Below, one piece after another: positions 13,989-23,077 of a stretch of 33,119 bases of DNA. The translations under genes were made by a program, and so were the position numbers. The stretch is taken from positions 1 through 33,119 of the forward strand of contig CABUPJ010000040.1 of assembly GCA_902493335.1 (NCBI GenBank), written 5' to 3'. Positions within the stretch are counted from its first letter, which is position 1; each line of letters begins with the position of its first letter. The notes beneath the pieces were generated by a model. The model searched no databases and was not told the origin of the DNA. It saw only the letters and a program-made list of their open reading frames with translations. This stretch comes from an uncultured Porphyromonadaceae bacterium (GTDB lineage: Bacteria; Bacteroidota; Bacteroidia; Bacteroidales; Muribaculaceae).

Positions 13989-16664
13989 TCAGCGACCCGA
14001 TTCTTTGATTTTTCCGCGGAGGTAATTGTTATATTCGTTGGCTTTAAGGAGAGCCTCAACCGTCATGTGCATACGATAGCGCCAGTAGTGACGGGAGTTG
14101 GCCGGGACGTTGATCTGCTCTTCGAGCGGATTCTCGCGGCGTAGATTGCCGTCGATAGACAGCCAGTCCTGAAGCGGGAGGATGCATAGCATCGACGGCG
14201 ATTTGAGATGCTGCTCGACAATCTGGTCGCACACCCACGGCTCGGCATAGTAAGGAGCCTGGCCACGGTCATGAAGCACATTGTTGAAGAAGCGCTGAGA
14301 GGCGGCGCGGTCTTCCTCCCACCACTGGCGTATACCGCCCATATCGTGAGTCGAAGTGGTGCAGACGCTGTAATAGGGATAGCTCCAGGTATCGCCGAAC
14401 TCGGTATTGGGGTCTTTAGGCATGCGCTGTATCTCGAACGAGAGAATCTCAAGCTCACGCATGACGGCAGGAACGCATGCCGGAATCATGCCGAGGTCTT
14501 CGGCGCAGACAAGCATGTCGGTCGAATCAATCAGCGGAGGCAGTTTCCACATGGCTTTGCCATACCAGAAATCGTTATGGCGACGGTAGAAGAAGTCGTT
14601 GTAAAGCCTGTCGAAACACCAGCGCTCATAGTCGTTGAGAGCCTTGTAGGCATAGTTGAACTGAGCCGAGATGCGCGGATGATATTTACCCTTCTCATAA
14701 GGATCCTCGATGAAAAGCACATTCTCGACAAGGCCGAGCAGGCCGTTGCAGAAACGTGTATTCTTCTCGTCTTTTTCCTGAGTGGCAAAATAGTCGGCAA
14801 TCTTGCGCTGAGTGTCAAACTCGGGTTTGAGACGATAGCGTCCGTCACCCATGCGCACGAGGAAACGACGGCGGGCTTCGTCTGTATGATCGGCGAAATA
14901 CTCCTTTATAAACCAGTCGGCGATATAGGGCTTGACATGGTTCTCGGGATTGAGCCAGAAATCATAGCTGTCGCGGAGTTCGTCGGGAGTGAACGGCAAG
15001 GCCGGGTTGAAGATGCCGAGAAGGCCGTGAATAGCATCCATCGGTATCTGCCAGATGCGGAAGAAGCCGAGGACATGGTCGATGCGATATGCGTCGAAAT
15101 ATTCGGCCATTTTTTTGAAGCGGGCTTTCCACCATGCGAAACCGTCGCGGGCCATCTCTTCCCAGTTATAGGTCGGGAAGCCCCAGTTCTGACCGAGGAC
15201 AGAGAAGTCATCGGGGGGTGCGCCGGCCTGACAGTCCATGTTGAACAGACGGGGATTGATCCAGGCGTCGACGCTGGTACGCGAGATGCCGATGGGTATA
15301 TCGCCCTTGATTGCGACTCCCTTTGAGTGGGCATAGTCACGTACTTCGTGAAGCTGTTTATCGAGGTTATACTGTACATAGCAGACGAAGTCAATCTCCT
15401 GACGGTTTTCTTTGACAAAGGCTGCCACTTTCTTTGCATCATAGACAGCATATGTCTCCCATGTCGAGAAATCGGCCGTCTTGTAACGGTCGCGCAGAAC
15501 ACAGAAGGCGGCATAAGGTATCAGCCAGTCACTGTTGCGGGCGACAAAATCTTTATATTCCTTGGACTTAAGCACTCCGGCGCCTTCCTGAGCGAAAATC
15601 TCACGGACATACTCGGTCTTGCCGGCATTTACACGCTCATAATCGACTTCACGCAGATCATTCAGCTCGGCTGCGAGCTTCTCGTAATATTTGCGACGTC
15701 TGGCATCCTTGAGTTTCCCGAGAGCCTCGAGTCTGAGATACATCGGGTGCAGGGCGAAGGTCGAGTTGGCATTGTAAGGATAAGAGTCGGTCCAGGTGCC
15801 TGTCATCGTCGTGTCGTTGATGGGCAGAATCTGTATCATCTTCTGACCGGTCAGAGCGGCCCAGTCGACCATCTTCATGATGTCATAGAAGTCTCCGACA
15901 CCGAAGTCTTCTTCAGAACGTATCGAAAAGACGGGTATCGCGACACCCGCGCCTTTCCAGGGAGCCATCATGTTGATGAATCTCATGCCCGAGATGACCG
16001 TCACTTCAGACTTGTGCGGTTCGACATCAAAACGACGGTTCTCACCGCCCTCCCATCCGACGACTTCGCCCGTAGCGGTGTCGACCATGAGAAACTTGAA
16101 TTCAGTGTCCGGCGTGATGTCGTCAGCAGGGATGTCGACAGTCCACACCGGGAAAGCGCCGTCGCTCATTCTCAGAGCCTTGTCAGGCGCCCATTGTCCC
16201 AGTGATTCGGAGCTGCCAGATACAGCCACATGCCAGCCGGAGGCAACCATCGGAGCGCTCACCGACAGAGTGATATAATTGTTTTTAGGCTGCACACGCT
16301 CCTGTCGTTTTTCACGACGGCAGATGCAGTCGGTAAAAGCCGACGCATAATAGGGTTTGTCCCAAGGCTGGTCCTGCCATCGGTCATATAGCTGATATGT
16401 GCGCGCCTTGCCGCCGCATGTAAAAAGATGGGGAGCACCCCACTCTCTTTTGACACGGCCGTCCTCGCTGATGACGACATAACGGTAGCCGAAGTCCTTT
16501 GTCGTATCGGGAGTCTCGACTGTGACCGACCACGCCGTACTGCCCTCGACCGTCATTCTGACCGCCTTTTTCTCGTCGCCGGCGCCAAGAGCAGGAATAT
16601 CGCCGACTATATATACCGATTCACCCCAGTTGGTATGATAATCGATATTAAATGTTATTTTCAT
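13989..16664 (-). CDS. malQ: 4-alpha-glucanotransferase with two CBM20 modules
   Basis: An 891-residue amylomaltase (GH77), larger than the ~690-residue E. coli MalQ because of two N-terminal starch-binding CBM20 modules. The first spans about residues 1-105 (MKITFNIDYHTNWGESVYIVGDIP). The second spans about 125-225 (LSVSAPMVASGWHVAVSGSSESLGQW). The catalytic part has the GH77 blocks IKGDIPIGISRTSVDAW and QNWGFPTYNWE, the nucleophile aspartate in YRIDHVLGFFRIW, the acid/base glutamate in CAEDLGMIP, and STHDMGGIRQWWEE. The architecture resembles plant DPE2. It transfers glucan segments between maltodextrins, probably in the cytoplasm since no signal peptide is present. It has its own terminator; no consensus promoter was recognised upstream. 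Confidence 0.96.
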   Translation of the reverse strand: MKITFNIDYHTNWGESVYIVGDIPALGAGDEKKAVRMTVEGSTAWSVTVETPDTTKDFGYRYVVISEDGRVKREWGAPHLFTCGGKARTYQLYDRWQDQPWDKPYYASAFTDCICRREKRQERVQPKNNYITLSVSAPMVASGWHVAVSGSSESLGQWAPDKALRMSDGAFPVWTVDIPADDITPDTEFKFLMVDTATGEVVGWEGGENRRFDVEPHKSEVTVISGMRFINMMAPWKGAGVAIPVFSIRSEEDFGVGDFYDIMKMVDWAALTGQKMIQILPINDTTMTGTWTDSYPYNANSTFALHPMYLRLEALGKLKDARRRKYYEKLAAELNDLREVDYERVNAGKTEYVREIFAQEGAGVLKSKEYKDFVARNSDWLIPYAAFCVLRDRYKTADFSTWETYAVYDAKKVAAFVKENRQEIDFVCYVQYNLDKQLHEVRDYAHSKGVAIKGDIPIGISRTSVDAWINPRLFNMDCQAGAPPDDFSVLGQNWGFPTYNWEEMARDGFAWWKARFKKMAEYFDAYRIDHVLGFFRIWQIPMDAIHGLLGIFNPALPFTPDELRDSYDFWLNPENHVKPYIADWFIKEYFADHTDEARRRFLVRMGDGRYRLKPEFDTQRKIADYFATQEKDEKNTRFCNGLLGLVENVLFIEDPYEKGKYHPRISAQFNYAYKALNDYERWCFDRLYNDFFYRRHNDFWYGKAMWKLPPLIDSTDMLVCAEDLGMIPACVPAVMRELEILSFEIQRMPKDPNTEFGDTWSYPYYSVCTTSTHDMGGIRQWWEEDRAASQRFFNNVLHDRGQAPYYAEPWVCDQIVEQHLKSPSMLCILPLQDWLSIDGNLRRENPLEEQINVPANSRHYWRYRMHMTVEALLKANEYNNYLRGKIKESGR

Positions 16665-16713
16665 CTATTTTATGTTTTTATAAGTTTCACAAATTCGCAT
16701 CTTTGGCGTCGTC

Positions 16714-16739
16714 AGACCCAAACTTCAATAACGGGGTCT
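16714..16739. other. Hairpin between malQ and nrdJ
   Basis: AGACCC (16714-16719) pairs with GGGTCT (16734-16739), with a 14-nt loop and no T-run on either side. Its function is unclear; it may lie in the malQ leader. Confidence 0.3.
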
Positions 16740-16785
16740 AATTTAGTGAGAATTTGCGAACCAATAACTTTTTTATGAAATTTTA

Positions 16786-16810
16786 GCACATCAGCCGCAC
16801 TTTGATGTGC
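16786..16810 (-). terminator. Hairpin at the nrdJ stop codon, probable terminator
   Basis: GCACATCA (16786-16793) pairs with TGATGTGC (16803-16810), a perfect 8-bp stem with a 9-nt loop that contains the last sense codons. The stem overlaps the nrdJ TGA stop. The minus strand then continues TAAAATTTC with a later run of A, so the T-tract is weak. Confidence 0.5.
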
Positions 16811-19388
16811 CGCAGGTGGTGCAGATCAGACAACCCTCCTGATATATCAGCGTCTCGTTGCCGCAATTCGGACACCTCTGGCCGCTGGCTTTGGTGCCGT
16901 TGGGGAGATATTTCTTCAGGGCGCGTTCGACACCCATTTTCCATGTGTTGATCGACTGCGAGTCGAGTTCGAGACCGCCGACGAGCTTGAGCACCTGGTC
17001 GATAGGCATGCCGTAGCGCAGGACACCGGAGATAAGCTTGGCGTAGTTCCAGTATTCAGGATTGAATTTGTCAGAAAGGCCCTCGATTGTCGTCTTGTAG
17101 CCGCGCTTGTTGATAAACTGGAAGTCGTAGCGTTTGTTGCCTTTCTCGTCTATAGCCTTGATTATCTTGCCGTGTGTGACCGATTTGGGACAGAAGATGC
17201 CGTCGTCGTCATCTGCGAGACCTGTGAAAATTTCATATGGCGCGCCGTCGATGAGTCCGACAAAGGCAATCCATTTCTCTTTATTATTCTGGAAACGGAC
17301 GACGTCGGCCTCAAGCTCGATGGGTCGTTTGGCCACATGGGGCTTGACCTCGGTGACCTCGGGTTTCTTCTCTATGGCAATGAGCACACCCGAGCGCGAG
17401 CCGTCGCGATAGACCGTACAGCCTTTACAGCCGGCTTTCCATGCACTGACATATAGTTTATTGACCAGCTCCTCGCTGACATCGGCCGGCAGGTTGATTG
17501 TGACCGAGATAGAGTGGTCGACCCATTTCTGAATGCGTCCCTGCATGTTGACTTTCTCGAGCCAGTCGATATCGTTTGAAGTCGCGCCGGCATAAGGCGA
17601 ACGCGCCACAAGTTCGTCAAGCTGCTCCTGAGTATAGTCGTCCTTGACCTCGATGCCGTTTACTTTCATCCACTCGATGAATTTTGGATGATAGACGATA
17701 TATTCCTCAAAAGCGTCGCCGGTCTCGTCGACATAGTCGATGCGCACCTCGGCGTCGTTGGGGTTGACCTTGCGGCGACGCTTGTAGACCGGCAGGAATA
17801 CCGGCTCGATACCCGAGGTCGTGCGTGTCATGAGGCTCGTCGTTCCTGTCGGAGCGATAGTGAGGCAAGCGATGTTGCGGCGTCCGTGACGGGTCATGAG
17901 TTCGTAAAGCTCGGGATCGGCTTCACGGAGACGGTTGATATAGGGATTGTTCTTTTCGCGTTCGGTATCATAGATTTCAAAGGCACCACGTTCTTTGGCT
18001 AGTTCGACCGACGAACGGTAAGCCGCGAGAGCAAGCGCCTTATGAACTGACTCGGAGAAATCCGTGGCTTCGACTGTGCCGTATTTATACCCCATGGCCG
18101 CAAGCATATCGCCTTCGGCGGTCGTACCGACACCCGTTCGGCGCCCTTTGAGGGTCTTGGCCTTTATTTTGAGCCAGAGATTGCGCTCGGAGCTCTTGAC
18201 TTCGTCAGTCTCGGGGTCTGCGTCGATTTTCTCAAGTATAAGGTCTATTTTCTCCATCTCGAGGTCGATGATGTCGTCCATGATGCGCTGGGCCTTTGCT
18301 ATATGCTTTCTGAAAAGGTCAAAGTCAAAATAGGCTTCGGGCGTAAACGGATTGACTACATAAGAATAGAGATTGACTGCAAGGAGGCGGCAGCTGTCAT
18401 AAGGACACAATGGAATCTCGCCGCAGGGATTCGTCGAAATCGTCTTGAATCCGAGATCGGCATAACAGTCGGGAACAGACTCACGCGTAATCGTGTCCCA
18501 GAAGAGGACACCGGGCTCGGCTGACTTCCAGGCATTGTGGATGATTTTACTCCATATCGCAGCAGCATCGACTTCTTTCTTTATCATCGGATTGGCGCTG
18601 TCGACAGGATACTGCTGCTGATAGGGGACGCCTTCAGTCGCACATCTCATGAAATCGTCGTCGATTCTGACAGAGACATTGGCGCCGGTGACCTTGCCTT
18701 CGGTCATCTTGGCATCTATAAACGCCTCGGCGTCGGGATGCTTGATATTGACAGTAAGCATCAGCGCGCCACGGCGACCGTCCTGGGCGACTTCACGCGT
18801 GGAGTTGGAATAGCGCTCCATAAACGGCACGAGGCCGGTCGATGTCAGAGCCGAGTTCTTGACTGGCGTACCCTTGGGACGGATGTGGGATAGGTCGTGG
18901 CCCACTCCGCCGCGACGCTTCATCAGCTGAACCTGTTCTTCGTCGATGCGTATCACGCCGCCGTAAGAGTCGGGGGCACCGTCAAGTCCGATGACAAAAC
19001 AGTTTGAAAGCGAACCGACCTGATAGCTGTTGCCGATGCCCGACATCGGACTGCCCTGAGGCACGATATATTTAAAATCCTTCAACAGACCGAACACTTC
19101 ATCTTTAGACATCGGAGCGGGATATTTGCTCTCGATGCGCGAAATTTCAGAGGCAAGGCGCATGTGCATGTCGTCGGGCGTCTTCTCATAGATATTTCCA
19201 AACGAGTCTTTGAGGGCATATTTGCTGACCCATACTCTTGCAGCCAGTTCATCACCGCCGAAGTAATCAAGTGAGGCATTATAAGCCTCATCATAACTGT
19301 AAGTTTTGTTTTCCACGATAGCGCGTGTTAATAATTCGTTTATCGAAAATATTTTTGTAATTGTGCAAAGCGACCCGACAAAAAACAT
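16791..19388 (-). CDS. nrdJ: Adenosylcobalamin-dependent (class II) ribonucleotide reductase
   Basis: An 865-residue B12-dependent enzyme that reduces ribonucleotides to deoxyribonucleotides without needing oxygen. The active-site region shows NPCGEIPLCPYDSCRLLAVNL, with the catalytic cysteine in NPCGE, and GPTGTTS-like IAPTGTTSLM. The N-terminal half has YQVGSLSNCFVIG and MKRRGGVGHDLSHIRP. The C-terminus ends in a zinc-ribbon-like set CPNCGN...CLICTTCGTSKCG plus an AdoCbl-RNR C-terminal domain. The N-terminal 25 residues (MFFVGSLCTI...) precede the usual family start around KTYSYDEA. However, a well-spaced promoter (19406-19437) puts ATG 19388 just downstream, while GTG 19313 remains an alternative. 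A B12 riboswitch was looked for and is not possible in the ~14 nt leader. Confidence 0.96.
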   Translation of the reverse strand: MFFVGSLCTITKIFSINELLTRAIVENKTYSYDEAYNASLDYFGGDELAARVWVSKYALKDSFGNIYEKTPDDMHMRLASEISRIESKYPAPMSKDEVFGLLKDFKYIVPQGSPMSGIGNSYQVGSLSNCFVIGLDGAPDSYGGVIRIDEEQVQLMKRRGGVGHDLSHIRPKGTPVKNSALTSTGLVPFMERYSNSTREVAQDGRRGALMLTVNIKHPDAEAFIDAKMTEGKVTGANVSVRIDDDFMRCATEGVPYQQQYPVDSANPMIKKEVDAAAIWSKIIHNAWKSAEPGVLFWDTITRESVPDCYADLGFKTISTNPCGEIPLCPYDSCRLLAVNLYSYVVNPFTPEAYFDFDLFRKHIAKAQRIMDDIIDLEMEKIDLILEKIDADPETDEVKSSERNLWLKIKAKTLKGRRTGVGTTAEGDMLAAMGYKYGTVEATDFSESVHKALALAAYRSSVELAKERGAFEIYDTEREKNNPYINRLREADPELYELMTRHGRRNIACLTIAPTGTTSLMTRTTSGIEPVFLPVYKRRRKVNPNDAEVRIDYVDETGDAFEEYIVYHPKFIEWMKVNGIEVKDDYTQEQLDELVARSPYAGATSNDIDWLEKVNMQGRIQKWVDHSISVTINLPADVSEELVNKLYVSAWKAGCKGCTVYRDGSRSGVLIAIEKKPEVTEVKPHVAKRPIELEADVVRFQNNKEKWIAFVGLIDGAPYEIFTGLADDDDGIFCPKSVTHGKIIKAIDEKGNKRYDFQFINKRGYKTTIEGLSDKFNPEYWNYAKLISGVLRYGMPIDQVLKLVGGLELDSQSINTWKMGVERALKKYLPNGTKASGQRCPNCGNETLIYQEGCLICTTCGTSKCG

Positions 19389-19405
19389 GATGTCAAGACA
19401 CGGTG

Positions 19406-19437
19406 CAAAATTGTAAAATTAATTTGAACCCACCAAA
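19406..19437 (-). promoter_or_regulatory. nrdJ promoter
   Basis: On the minus strand: TTTG (19434-19437), 20 bp spacer, CAATTTTG (19406-19413), one mismatch from TAnnTTTG. It supports the ATG at 19388. Confidence 0.55.
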
Positions 19438-19496
19438 TTTTACAGCACGATAAAATCAAATTGTCGATAAGTTTTCCGAAATATTCCACAAATATT

Positions 19497-19531
19497 TAAT
19501 TTTTAGACAATTAAAAATCAAACACATCAGA
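19497..19531. other. AT-rich hairpin in the nrdJ/nitroreductase divergent region
   Basis: An imperfect inverted repeat, ATTTTTA...TAAAAAT with AT flanks, in a very AT-rich spacer between divergently transcribed nrdJ and the nitroreductase gene. It could be a regulator site, but nothing more specific is visible. Confidence 0.3.
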
Positions 19532-19646
19532 ATTGTTTTCCAAAATAAAATTCGGCAGATAAACAAAATGTTGAAAACTTTTTCATAATCGGCTATCACT
19601 CAAAGACGAAAAACCACTATATTCGCGACACAAATAACACCGACGT

Positions 19647-20396
19647 ATGAAAGGAAAAGATTTTTTTACAACACGACGCACCGTAAGAAATTATTCAGAA
19701 CGCCACATCGGCGACGAGATGCTGACCGAAATGCTCGAAGCGGCAAGCCATGCTCCGACAACCGGCAACATGCAACTCTACAGTGTCATCGTCACCCGTG
19801 ATGAAAGCATGAAAAAAGCGCTCGCTCCATGGCATTTCAACCAGCCGTCGGTAATGTCGGCCGATGTCGTACTGACTTTCTGCGCCGATTTCAACCGTTT
19901 TGTCAAATGGTGTGAATGTCGCGATGCAAAACCCGGCTACGACAACTTCCAGTCGTTCATGACGGCTGTGCTCGACACCACCATTCTCGCACAACAGTTT
20001 GTCACGATAGCAGAAGCAAACGGTCTCGGTTGCTGTTATCTCGGCACGACAACCTACAACGCACCTCAGATTGCCGAAACCCTCGGCCTGCCCGACAGAG
20101 TCGTGCCTGTGACCACTCTGACCGTAGGCTACCCCGCATCTATGCCGGCTGTAAGCGACCGCATCCCCGCGGCAGCCTTTATACACAACGAGCGCTATCA
20201 CGACTACACCCCCTCGCGCATCGACAGCATATATGCCGAAAAAGAAGCCCGCGAGGACTCCGCGCGCTTTATAGCCGAAAACAACAAGGAAACTCTCGCA
20301 CAGGTGTTTACAGACGTCCGTTATCCAAAAGCCAATAACGAACACTTCTCTGAAGTCTACAGAGAGTTTATCGAACGCAAAAAATTCAAGATTTAA
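19647..20396 (+). CDS. Nitroreductase family flavoprotein
   Basis: A 249-residue FMN-dependent oxidoreductase of the NfsA-like branch of the nitroreductase family. The N-terminal FFTTRRTVRNYSERHIGDEML carries the RR-T/S-R motif that contacts FMN phosphate, HAPTTGNMQLY is the second family block, and EANGLGCCYLGTTTYNAPQIAETLGLP is the third, followed by TVGYP. It is cytoplasmic. The natural substrate is unknown; members reduce nitroaromatics or quinones. A near-consensus -7 box, TATATTCG (19618-19625, one mismatch), lies 21 nt before the ATG. It is divergent from nrdJ and convergent with dnaA (18 nt apart). Confidence 0.92.
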   Translation: MKGKDFFTTRRTVRNYSERHIGDEMLTEMLEAASHAPTTGNMQLYSVIVTRDESMKKALAPWHFNQPSVMSADVVLTFCADFNRFVKWCECRDAKPGYDNFQSFMTAVLDTTILAQQFVTIAEANGLGCCYLGTTTYNAPQIAETLGLPDRVVPVTTLTVGYPASMPAVSDRIPAAAFIHNERYHDYTPSRIDSIYAEKEAREDSARFIAENNKETLAQVFTDVRYPKANNEHFSEVYREFIERKKFKI

Positions 20397-20414
20397 AAGA
20401 CCGGTAAGCTACCC

Positions 20415-21812
20415 TCACGCCTCCATGAGCGAGGCTTCTATCGACGAGACATCGTCGCGCAGTTGTTTCTCGAGCGACAGACGCTCCTCAATGCTGTTGC
20501 AAGCGTAAATGACTGTCGCATGTGTGCGGTCGATGCGCGCACCGATGGCTTTCAGCGACATATTGGTCAGCTTTTTCGCAAGATACATTATCATCTGGCG
20601 GGCATCGGATATCTCACGTTTGCGCGATTTGGTAAACAGCATGTCGGATTTTATTCCATAATATGAGCTGACATGCTCGGCAATCAGCTCGAAGTTAACC
20701 TGACGACGGCTGATCTTCACATAATTAGACAGAACATTTTTCGCCAGATTTACATCGACCTCACAGTTGTTGACCGTAGCATGGCCGATAAGCGAAACGA
20801 CAATACCCTCGAGTTCGCGTATACTTTCGGTGATATTGGCGGCAATAAGATCAATCACATCCCCCGAGAGCGACAGACCGTCCTGCTCTGATTTCTGAAT
20901 CAGCACCTCACGACGCAACGTCGGGTCAGGACGGCCAAGCTCGACAGACATACCCCATTTGAAACGCGACAGCAAGCGGGCCTCGAAACCTTCCATGTCA
21001 GAGGGTGCACAATCACTTGAAAGAATAATCTGTTTATTATTCTGGTGCAGATGGTTAAAGATATGGAAGAAGGTGTTTTGAGTGGCTGGTTTGCCGTTGA
21101 GATCCTGAATATCGTCGATAATCAGAGTGTCGATGCTCTGGTAGAAATAAAAGAAATTATTGATTTCGCCTTTGAGACGTGCGGCTGTAAACTGGCTCTC
21201 GAAAAGACGTGCAGTGACATAGAGTACCCTTGCAGACGGATTCTGCTCTTTGATTCTGATGCCGATTGCCTGGATAAGGTGCGTTTTGCCCACACCGGTC
21301 GGACCAAAGACAAACAGAGGGTTGAAAGTCTTACATTTCGGATCCATGGCTATTGACTCGCCAATCGACTGGGCTATTTTATTGCTCTCGCTGACGCAGT
21401 AGTTTTCAAAGGTATAGCGCGGATTGAGCTGGGGATCGATGGGCTGAAGATCAATTGGCTTGAAAGGATTGGCCGGCATGGCGGTTTTTGACTGCGCCAT
21501 GATGGCAGGCGACGGAGCGTTGGCGCGCACACTGACGACAGTGTCGGGCTGGCTCTGAATCTGACGATACTTATAGATGAGTTTGTAGCCGTCGCCATAG
21601 ACTTTGCGGATAGCAGCGCCAAGAACCGATAAGTAGCGCTCCTCGATAATGTCAGCGACATATGACGACTGAAGCATCAGATAGATGTTATTATCACTGA
21701 CACTTGCCGTTATCGGACTGAACCACGCGTCAAATTGCGCGGCCGGAATATTATCCTTTATAAAAAGGAGGCATTCCTGCCATTTGTCGTTGTTGACATT
21801 CTCCATTACCAT
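20415..21812 (-). CDS. dnaA: Chromosomal replication initiator DnaA
   Basis: A 465-residue AAA+ initiator that binds DnaA boxes and opens oriC. N-terminal domain I: WQECLLFIKDNIPAAQFDAWFSPI. A Pro/Ala-containing linker follows at about residues 85-120. The AAA+ domain starts at NPRYTFENY, with Walker A FGPTGVGKTHLIQAIG and Walker B TLIIDDIQDL. The C-terminal DNA-binding domain ends with the DnaA signature region IGARIDRTHATVIYACNSI, in which the usual R-D-H-x-T is R-T-H-A-T. The gene is monocistronic: dnaN does not follow it and rpmH/rnpA are not near it. The third codon is also Met (21806), so the start could be there. No consensus promoter was found just upstream. Confidence 0.98.
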   Translation of the reverse strand: MVMENVNNDKWQECLLFIKDNIPAAQFDAWFSPITASVSDNNIYLMLQSSYVADIIEERYLSVLGAAIRKVYGDGYKLIYKYRQIQSQPDTVVSVRANAPSPAIMAQSKTAMPANPFKPIDLQPIDPQLNPRYTFENYCVSESNKIAQSIGESIAMDPKCKTFNPLFVFGPTGVGKTHLIQAIGIRIKEQNPSARVLYVTARLFESQFTAARLKGEINNFFYFYQSIDTLIIDDIQDLNGKPATQNTFFHIFNHLHQNNKQIILSSDCAPSDMEGFEARLLSRFKWGMSVELGRPDPTLRREVLIQKSEQDGLSLSGDVIDLIAANITESIRELEGIVVSLIGHATVNNCEVDVNLAKNVLSNYVKISRRQVNFELIAEHVSSYYGIKSDMLFTKSRKREISDARQMIMYLAKKLTNMSLKAIGARIDRTHATVIYACNSIEERLSLEKQLRDDVSSIEASLMEA

Positions 21813-22038
21813 ATTGGTATCAATTGTTGTTTTATCGGTTACTTTGCGAAAACAAATTTCACAATTTTTTTTCTAAAAAAATAGCCCGAAAATATTTGGC
21901 TTTCTTAATTATTTGATAACGCCATAGTCATCAACCGATTAAACCGACAGCTTCAGAGACACCATCCGCGACATTTTGATATTTTCACAATCAGCTATGA
22001 AACAAATAATTAAAGACAAAATTTTATGTTCCACAATA

Positions 22039-22064
22039 ACGGCCCCGAAGTGATTCGAGGCCGT
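22039..22064. terminator. GC-rich hairpin downstream of the MCE gene
   Basis: ACGGCC (22039-22044) with GGCCGT (22059-22064) and CGAA with TTCG inside, one mismatch, loop GTGA. No T-run flanks it, so termination is uncertain. Confidence 0.35.
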
Positions 22065-22121
22065 GAAACGTCGTCAACCGCTATGTTTTAACAATTGAAA
22101 ACCGATTAAAGCACCGCAGCG

Positions 22122-22146
22122 CTTATTTGAAATGATTTCAAATAAG
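22122..22146. repeat. Perfect palindrome beside the MCE gene stop
   Basis: CTTATTTGAAAT, one G, then ATTTCAAATAAG: 12-bp arms around one base. It lies 13 nt past the MCE stop on the minus strand. It might act as a terminator stem or a protein-binding site; there is no T-run. Confidence 0.5.
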
Positions 22147-22159
22147 TATCCGAGGGCAT

Positions 22160-23059
22160 TTAAAGCAGTTTTATGCTGATATACCGTTTGGGGTTTTCTT
22201 TTATGTCTTTGAGAAGGGCGTCGAGAGCCTTGACCGTCTCGTTGAGATTGTCATAGAGAGCGGGGTCGTGTGTGAGCTTGCCGACAGTCGAATCAGAGTT
22301 GTTGAGCTGCTCTGAAAGCTGGCGCAGATTGGCCGTGACGACTGCAAGATCGGCGGTCAGCGAATCTATAGGAAGCTCTTTGAGCTGAGACGAGAGCTCG
22401 GCGAAGTCACCCGACATCGAAGCCACATTGCCGGTGATGGTCTTGACGTCGGCAGTGATAGGCTGTATCGAAGCCATCGCAGTGGCAAGACGCGCCGTCG
22501 TTTTCTCGAGATTCGCAGTGATGGCGTCGAGACGCTTGACCGAGGCCATGACAGCCTGGTCGCTGACAATCTTATTTATATTTGTAAGAAGGGTGTCAAT
22601 TTTAGGAAGCATCGATTCGACCGATGGCATCAGTTTGCCGTTGACGCTCTCCATGAGTCCGGATGCGTTTTCAGCGATAAGCTCCGACCCGACCTTGAGA
22701 AAATCCTGATTCTTTGCCATCTCGAGAACGATAGACGCTGTGCCGAGCAGGTCGGTCGTGAGCACCGCTTTTGTGCCGGCGGGAACTTTCAGTGATTTGT
22801 CGAGCGCAATCTCGACCATGACGTGACCGGGATTATCATACTGATACTCGATTTCTCTTACCTGACCGATCTTATAACCGTTGACAGTAACCGGCGCCGA
22901 GATAGCAAGACCCTCGACGTTTGTGTAGACTGCGGTATAATAGTTGGCCGCCTTGAACATATTGATGCCTTTGAGATAGTTGACACCAAAGAACAAAATC
23001 GCGAGCGCTACCAGGACTATAAGTCCGATCAATAATTCTTTGCGTAAAAGTTTGTTCAT
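22160..23059 (-). CDS. MCE-domain (MlaD-like) lipid transport protein
   Basis: A 299-residue inner-membrane anchored protein. One N-terminal TM segment (about residues 9-27, LLIGLIVLVALAILFFGVNY) is followed by a single MCE/MlaD domain (about 38-120: NYYTAVYTNVEGLAISAPVTVNG...VLTTDLLGTASIVLEM). A long amphipathic helical tail follows, with heptad-like leucines and Thr/Ser-rich repeats (KTITGNVASMSGDFAELSSQLKEL). MCE proteins form hexameric rings that carry lipids between envelope membranes, and an ABC transporter and permease would be expected elsewhere. The upstream neighbour on the same strand is a cell-wall amidase, 18 nt away, an arrangement I believe is common in Bacteroidales. Confidence 0.93.
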   Translation of the reverse strand: MNKLLRKELLIGLIVLVALAILFFGVNYLKGINMFKAANYYTAVYTNVEGLAISAPVTVNGYKIGQVREIEYQYDNPGHVMVEIALDKSLKVPAGTKAVLTTDLLGTASIVLEMAKNQDFLKVGSELIAENASGLMESVNGKLMPSVESMLPKIDTLLTNINKIVSDQAVMASVKRLDAITANLEKTTARLATAMASIQPITADVKTITGNVASMSGDFAELSSQLKELPIDSLTADLAVVTANLRQLSEQLNNSDSTVGKLTHDPALYDNLNETVKALDALLKDIKENPKRYISIKLL

Positions 23060-23077
23060 TTTTATATTTCTGTTTAT

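Larger units (their letters stand above)
21813..22159. other. 347-bp AT-rich spacer between dnaA and the MCE gene
   Basis: It holds no convincing ORF. Two structures stand out: hairpin ACGGCC-C-CGAA/TTCG-A-GGCCGT at 22039-22064, and a perfect 12-bp-arm palindrome at 22122-22146. Only loose DnaA-box-like sequences are seen (for example TGTTCCACA, 7 of 9 to TTATCCACA). Confidence 0.5.

Noticed and set aside
14208..16205. Two long plus-strand ORFs (372 and 292 aa) over malQ
   Set aside because: Antisense of a clear GH77 gene, no family motifs.
19389..19410. B12 riboswitch upstream of nrdJ
   Set aside because: Leader of about 14 nt is too short and no riboswitch core is visible.
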